A DNA stretch of 8,967 bases from Thermoanaerobaculia bacterium (lineage in GTDB: Bacteria; Acidobacteriota; Thermoanaerobaculia; UBA5066): NCBI GenBank assembly GCA_023717585.1, contig JAMQPJ010000106.1:1-8967 (forward strand), given 5' to 3'. Below are positions 6,014 to 8,967 of the stretch, piece by piece. A model generated the notes under the pieces. It did no database searches. It worked only from the letters and a program-made list of their open reading frames with translations, and was not told the DNA's origin. The position numbers were made by a program, and so were the translations under genes. How positions within the stretch are numbered: position 1 is the first letter of the stretch; each line of letters opens with the position of its first letter.

Positions 6014-6681
6014 CAATGCCTCCCGATGAGGTAGAGGAGCGGGAACAGGAAGATCCACACGAGGTCGACGAAGTGCCAGTAGAGGCCCGTCCCCTCGAGG
6101 AAGTTGTAGTTCGAAGGCGTGTACGCGCCCGACCAGGCTCTCTTCGCGACGTAGCCCACGAGGAGGATCCCGACGATCATGTGGAGCGCGTGCAGACCCG
6201 TCATGGCGAAATAGAGCACGAAGAACATCTGGACGTGGCTCGCCTCGGGCCCTTCGAAACGGAACGTCGGCCCCGGGACGTGGTGCTCCACGAACTTGTG
6301 GTGGTACTCGAAGGCCTTCACGACGAGGAACACGGTCCCGAGCGCCAGCGTGAGGCCGAGCATCGCCGCCGCGAGCTTCCCCCTGTTCGTCTGGCCTCCG
6401 CGCACGGCGAGCGCCATCGTGAGCGAGCTCGCGATGAGGACCACGGTGTTGAAACAGCCGAGCGTGATGTCCAGCTCGTGGCTGCCCGCCCGGAAGGCCG
6501 CGGGGAAGTTCGTGCGGTAGAGGCCGTACGCCGCGAAGAGCCCGCCGAAGAAGAGGATTTCCGTGACGAGGAAGGTCCACATTCCCAGCGTCGCGGAGTC
6601 CTTCTGCTGCTCGTAGCTGTCGAAGTGGTGGGCGAGACCCGGCTGTGCGCCATGGCCCTCGGAGCCGCGGCCGTCAGACAC
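6013..6681 (-). CDS. ctaE: Cytochrome c oxidase subunit III
   Basis: This 222-residue membrane subunit of the caa3 oxidase is the short, five-helix form typical of bacterial CtaE. Hydrophobic segments lie at about 33-55, 72-93, 104-123, 150-177 and 200-220. Family landmarks are LGMWTFLVTEILFFGGLFAAY near the N-terminus, TGLHALHMIVG (161-171) and YWHFVDLVWIFLFPLLYL at the C-terminus. It supports the stability and proton uptake of subunit I and carries no metal. The start is GTG at 6681, preceded by GGAGG six bases away (6688-6692), and it overlaps the end of ctaD by eight bases. The stop overlaps the start of ctaF by one base. The N-terminus (SDGRGSEGHGAQPG) is hydrophilic and variable. Confidence 0.95.
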   Translation of the reverse strand: MSDGRGSEGHGAQPGLAHHFDSYEQQKDSATLGMWTFLVTEILFFGGLFAAYGLYRTNFPAAFRAGSHELDITLGCFNTVVLIASSLTMALAVRGGQTNRGKLAAAMLGLTLALGTVFLVVKAFEYHHKFVEHHVPGPTFRFEGPEASHVQMFFVLYFAMTGLHALHMIVGILLVGYVAKRAWSGAYTPSNYNFLEGTGLYWHFVDLVWIFLFPLLYLIGRH

Positions 6682-8353
6682 TTCTCACCTCCGGTGAAGG
6701 CGTCTGCGCGGTGTACGTGTACGGCGGCGCCGTGACCACGGGCTGGGTCTCGAAGTTCAGGACCGGCGGAGGCGAGGTCGTCTGCCACTCGAGACCCGTC
6801 GCGCCCCACGGGTTCGCGGGCGCCTTCGGGCCGTACCGCATGGACCAGATGAAGTAGACGAGCGGCATGAGGTAGCCGAGGCCGAGCACGGTGGCCCCGG
6901 CGGACGACATCACGTTGAGGACCTGGAACTCGGGCGGGTACGCGTGGTAGCGCCGCGGCATGCCGAGGTAGCCGAGGATGAACTGGGGGAAGAAGGTGAC
7001 GTTGAAGCCGATGAAGACGACGAGCGCCGAGAGCTTCGACCAGAACACGGGGTACATGCGGCCCGTGATCTTCGGCCACCAGAAGTGGAGGCCTCCGAGG
7101 TAGCCCATGATCGCGCCGCCGACCATGATGTAGTGGAAGTGGGCGATGATGAAGTACGTGTCGTGCACGTGGGCGTCGATTCCGAGCGTCGCGAGCATGA
7201 CTCCCGTGAGACCGCCGATCGTGAAGAGGCCGATGAAACCGAGCGCGTAGAGCATCGGCGTGTCCCAGGAGATCGAGCCCTTGTAGAGCGTCGCCGTCCA
7301 GTTGAAGACCTTGATGGCGGAGGGGACCGCGACGAGCATCGAGAGGACCGAGAAGACGACGCCGGCGTAGATCGACTGGCCCGCCACGAACATGTGGTGC
7401 CCCCAGACGAGGAAGCCGAGGACCGCGATGCCGATCGACGCGAAAGCGACGAACTTGTAGCCGAAGATGGGCTTGCGCGCGAACGTGGCCACGAGCTCGG
7501 AGACGACGCCCATGGCGGGCAGAATCATGATGTAGACGGCCGGGTGCGAGTAGAACCAGAAGAGGTGCTGGAAGAGCACCGGGTCGCCGCCGATCTTCGG
7601 GTCGAAGACGCCGACGTGGAAAATGCGCTCGGCCGCGATGAGAAGAATGGCGATCGCGACGACGGGCGTCCCGAGGACCTGAATGATGCTCGTCGCGTAG
7701 TGGCCCCAGACGAAGAGAGGCAGCCGGAACCACGTGAGCCCGGGCGCGCGCATGCGGTGGATGGTCACGATGAAGTTCAGCCCGGTCAGGATCGAGGAGA
7801 AGCCGGCGACGAAGATGCCGACGCCCACGGTGAGGACGGACGTCGACACGTAGTTCGTCGAGAGCGGCGTGTAGAAGGTCCAGCCCGTGTCGACGCCGCC
7901 GTGGAGGAGCGCCCAGAACGTCAGGAGGGCGCCGATCGAGTAGAGGTACCACGAGAGCAGGTTGATCCGCGGGAACGCGAGATCCTTCGCGCCGATCATG
8001 AGCGGGATCAGGAAGTTTCCGAGAACGGCGGGGATGCCGGGAATCAGGAAGAAGAAGATCATCAGGACGCCGTGCATCGTGAACAGGCGGTTGTAGATGT
8101 CCGGCTGGAAGAAGTCGCCCTCGGGCGTCGCGAGCTCCATCCGGATGAGGACCGCCATGAGCCCGCCCAGCGCGAAGAAGATGCTGACCGAGACGAGGTA
8201 GAGGAGCGCGATGCGTTTGTGATCGCGCGTGAACAGCCACGACTTGATGCCGTACGCGGCGTTGAGATAGTGGGTGCGGGGAGGGCCGTCCGGCCGCGCC
8301 GCGGCTGGCACGGTCGACGGGGCGGCGGGAGCTCCGGGCGGAGTCATCGTCAT
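6674..8353 (-). CDS. ctaD: Cytochrome c oxidase subunit I, type A2 (caa3 oxidase)
   Basis: This 559-residue protein is the catalytic subunit that reduces oxygen to water and pumps protons across the inner membrane. All metal ligands are visible: His94 and His407 for heme a, His405 for heme a3 (AHFHY), and His270, His319 and His320 for CuB (SHPAVY, WGHH). Tyr274 is the Tyr that cross-links to the CuB ligand. The D-channel entrance Asp124 (KDLAFPR) and K-channel Lys348 (SAIKVFNW) are kept. The helix VI glutamate of HPEV is absent and the motif is YSHPAV (268-273), which marks type A2 heme-copper oxidases. ATG 8353 overlaps the ctaC stop as ATGA, with GGAGG seven bases upstream (8361-8365). A second ATG six bases downstream is a less likely start. 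Upstream in-frame codons are a shadow of ctaC. Confidence 0.97.
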   Translation of the reverse strand: MTMTPPGAPAAPSTVPAAARPDGPPRTHYLNAAYGIKSWLFTRDHKRIALLYLVSVSIFFALGGLMAVLIRMELATPEGDFFQPDIYNRLFTMHGVLMIFFFLIPGIPAVLGNFLIPLMIGAKDLAFPRINLLSWYLYSIGALLTFWALLHGGVDTGWTFYTPLSTNYVSTSVLTVGVGIFVAGFSSILTGLNFIVTIHRMRAPGLTWFRLPLFVWGHYATSIIQVLGTPVVAIAILLIAAERIFHVGVFDPKIGGDPVLFQHLFWFYSHPAVYIMILPAMGVVSELVATFARKPIFGYKFVAFASIGIAVLGFLVWGHHMFVAGQSIYAGVVFSVLSMLVAVPSAIKVFNWTATLYKGSISWDTPMLYALGFIGLFTIGGLTGVMLATLGIDAHVHDTYFIIAHFHYIMVGGAIMGYLGGLHFWWPKITGRMYPVFWSKLSALVVFIGFNVTFFPQFILGYLGMPRRYHAYPPEFQVLNVMSSAGATVLGLGYLMPLVYFIWSMRYGPKAPANPWGATGLEWQTTSPPPVLNFETQPVVTAPPYTYTAQTPSPEVRSV

Positions 8354-8967
8354 TTCCCGGCCTCCGCCGCCGGAGACATTGCCGCCGCGGAGGCGGCCTT
8401 GAGCGACTTGACGTGCTTCACGAGCTGGATGAGCTCCTCCTCCGAGATCTGCCCCTTGAAGGTCGGCATGACGGGCTGATACCCGTTGACGACCTTCGCG
8501 GCGGGATTCAGGATCGACTCGCGGATGTAGTCGTCGTTCACGACTACTTTCGTGCCGTCGTTGAGCGAGACCTGCGTCCCGAAGATGGCGTTCAGGATCG
8601 GCGCGCGCGCCCCGCTGTCCGGCCGGTGGCAGGTGTTGCACGACTTCGCGGCGAACAGCTCGTCGCCGGACGCGACGCCCGCTGCCTGGGGACCGGTCTT
8701 CTCGCCCGCGAGCCAGGCTTCGTAGGCGCGCGGCTCCATCACGACGATCCTGCCGACCATCTTCGAGTGCTCGACGCCGCAGTACTGGCCGCAGAAGAGA
8801 TGGAAGGTCCCCGTCCGGTTCGCCTTGAACCAGTAGGTCGTGTAGCGGGAGGGGAGGACGTCCACGTGGATGCGGAACGCGGGCACGAAGAAGTCGTGAA
8901 TGACGTCCTCGGAGACCATCTTCAGCTGCACGGCCTGGCCGACGGGGACGTGAAGCTCGTTGATCTC
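8350..8967 (-). CDS. ctaC: Cytochrome c oxidase subunit II with fused cytochrome c domain (5' partial)
   Basis: The last 205 residues are in the window; the N-terminal membrane helices lie beyond the right edge. Counting from the first visible residue, the cupredoxin part carries the CuA ligands His24 (VIHDFFVPAF), Cys59, Cys63, His67 and Met70 (FCGQYCGVEHSKM). Gln61 replaces the usual Glu, which binds CuA only through its backbone. A linker (about 80-102) leads to a class I cytochrome c domain with heme site CNTCH (110-114) and likely axial Met167 (YQPVMPTF). This fusion defines a caa3-type oxidase: electrons pass from heme c to CuA and on to subunit I, on the periplasmic side. The frame stays open to the edge, so apparent starts inside (for example GTG 8931) are internal codons. 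The Ala-rich C-terminus ends at TGA 8350, overlapping the ctaD start. Confidence 0.95.
   Translation of the reverse strand, partial: EINELHVPVGQAVQLKMVSEDVIHDFFVPAFRIHVDVLPSRYTTYWFKANRTGTFHLFCGQYCGVEHSKMVGRIVVMEPRAYEAWLAGEKTGPQAAGVASGDELFAAKSCNTCHRPDSGARAPILNAIFGTQVSLNDGTKVVVNDDYIRESILNPAAKVVNGYQPVMPTFKGQISEEELIQLVKHVKSLKAASAAAMSPAAEAGK

Noticed and set aside
6944..8479. 511-codon plus-strand open frame opposite ctaD
   Set aside because: It is exactly antisense to a fully conserved subunit I gene. Its protein is a run of Arg, Glu, Asp and His typical of GC-rich antisense frames, with no domain.
8354..8641. Extension of ctaD upstream to 8641
   Set aside because: It reads ctaC in the wrong frame; the ATGA overlap and GGAGG fix the start at 8353.

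Overview
The window is high-GC bacterial DNA, roughly two thirds G+C, with tightly packed genes, no RNA genes, no mobile elements and no intergenic gap over about 100 bases. The cytochrome oxidase is of type A2 caa3, next to a heterodimeric ABC exporter and small Cys-rich proteins. That mix suggests an aerobic, probably Gram-negative soil or sediment lineage such as Acidobacteriota or a deltaproteobacterial-type phylum. The taxonomic guess is weak and rests on general resemblance only.

Layout. Bases 1-125 (+) are the last 40 codons of an unidentified gene. It converges end to end with a two-gene minus-strand operon (3709 down to 126) encoding the two half-transporters of a heterodimeric ABC exporter of the MdlA/MdlB, BmrCD and TM287/288 kind. 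Their start and stop codons overlap as TGATG. From the short divergent region 3710-3780, which carries a perfect 9+9 base inverted repeat, two plus-strand genes run the other way (3781-4392 and 4413-4682). They encode paralogous, membrane-anchored, cysteine-rich proteins of unknown function. Next on the plus strand is a lower-GC gene for a membrane-anchored SGNH/GDSL hydrolase (4779-5753). Its 3' end overlaps the end of the next operon by 40 bases.

The right part (8967 down to 5714, minus strand) is a ctaCDEF operon for a caa3-type cytochrome c oxidase. It encodes subunit II with CuA and a fused cytochrome c domain (5' end beyond the window), subunit I with all heme and CuB ligands, subunit III, and the small subunit IV. 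All four genes overlap by 1-8 bases and each visible start has a Shine-Dalgarno sequence, so they look co-transcribed and translationally coupled.

How the genes work together. CtaCDEF should form one membrane complex that takes electrons from cytochrome c through the fused heme c and CuA to heme a and the a3/CuB oxygen-reducing site. The two ABC proteins should form one exporter with one active and one degenerate ATP site. The link between the Cys-rich pair, the hydrolase and these systems is unknown. Most of the window is conventional. The Cys-rich paralog pair is the least explained part.
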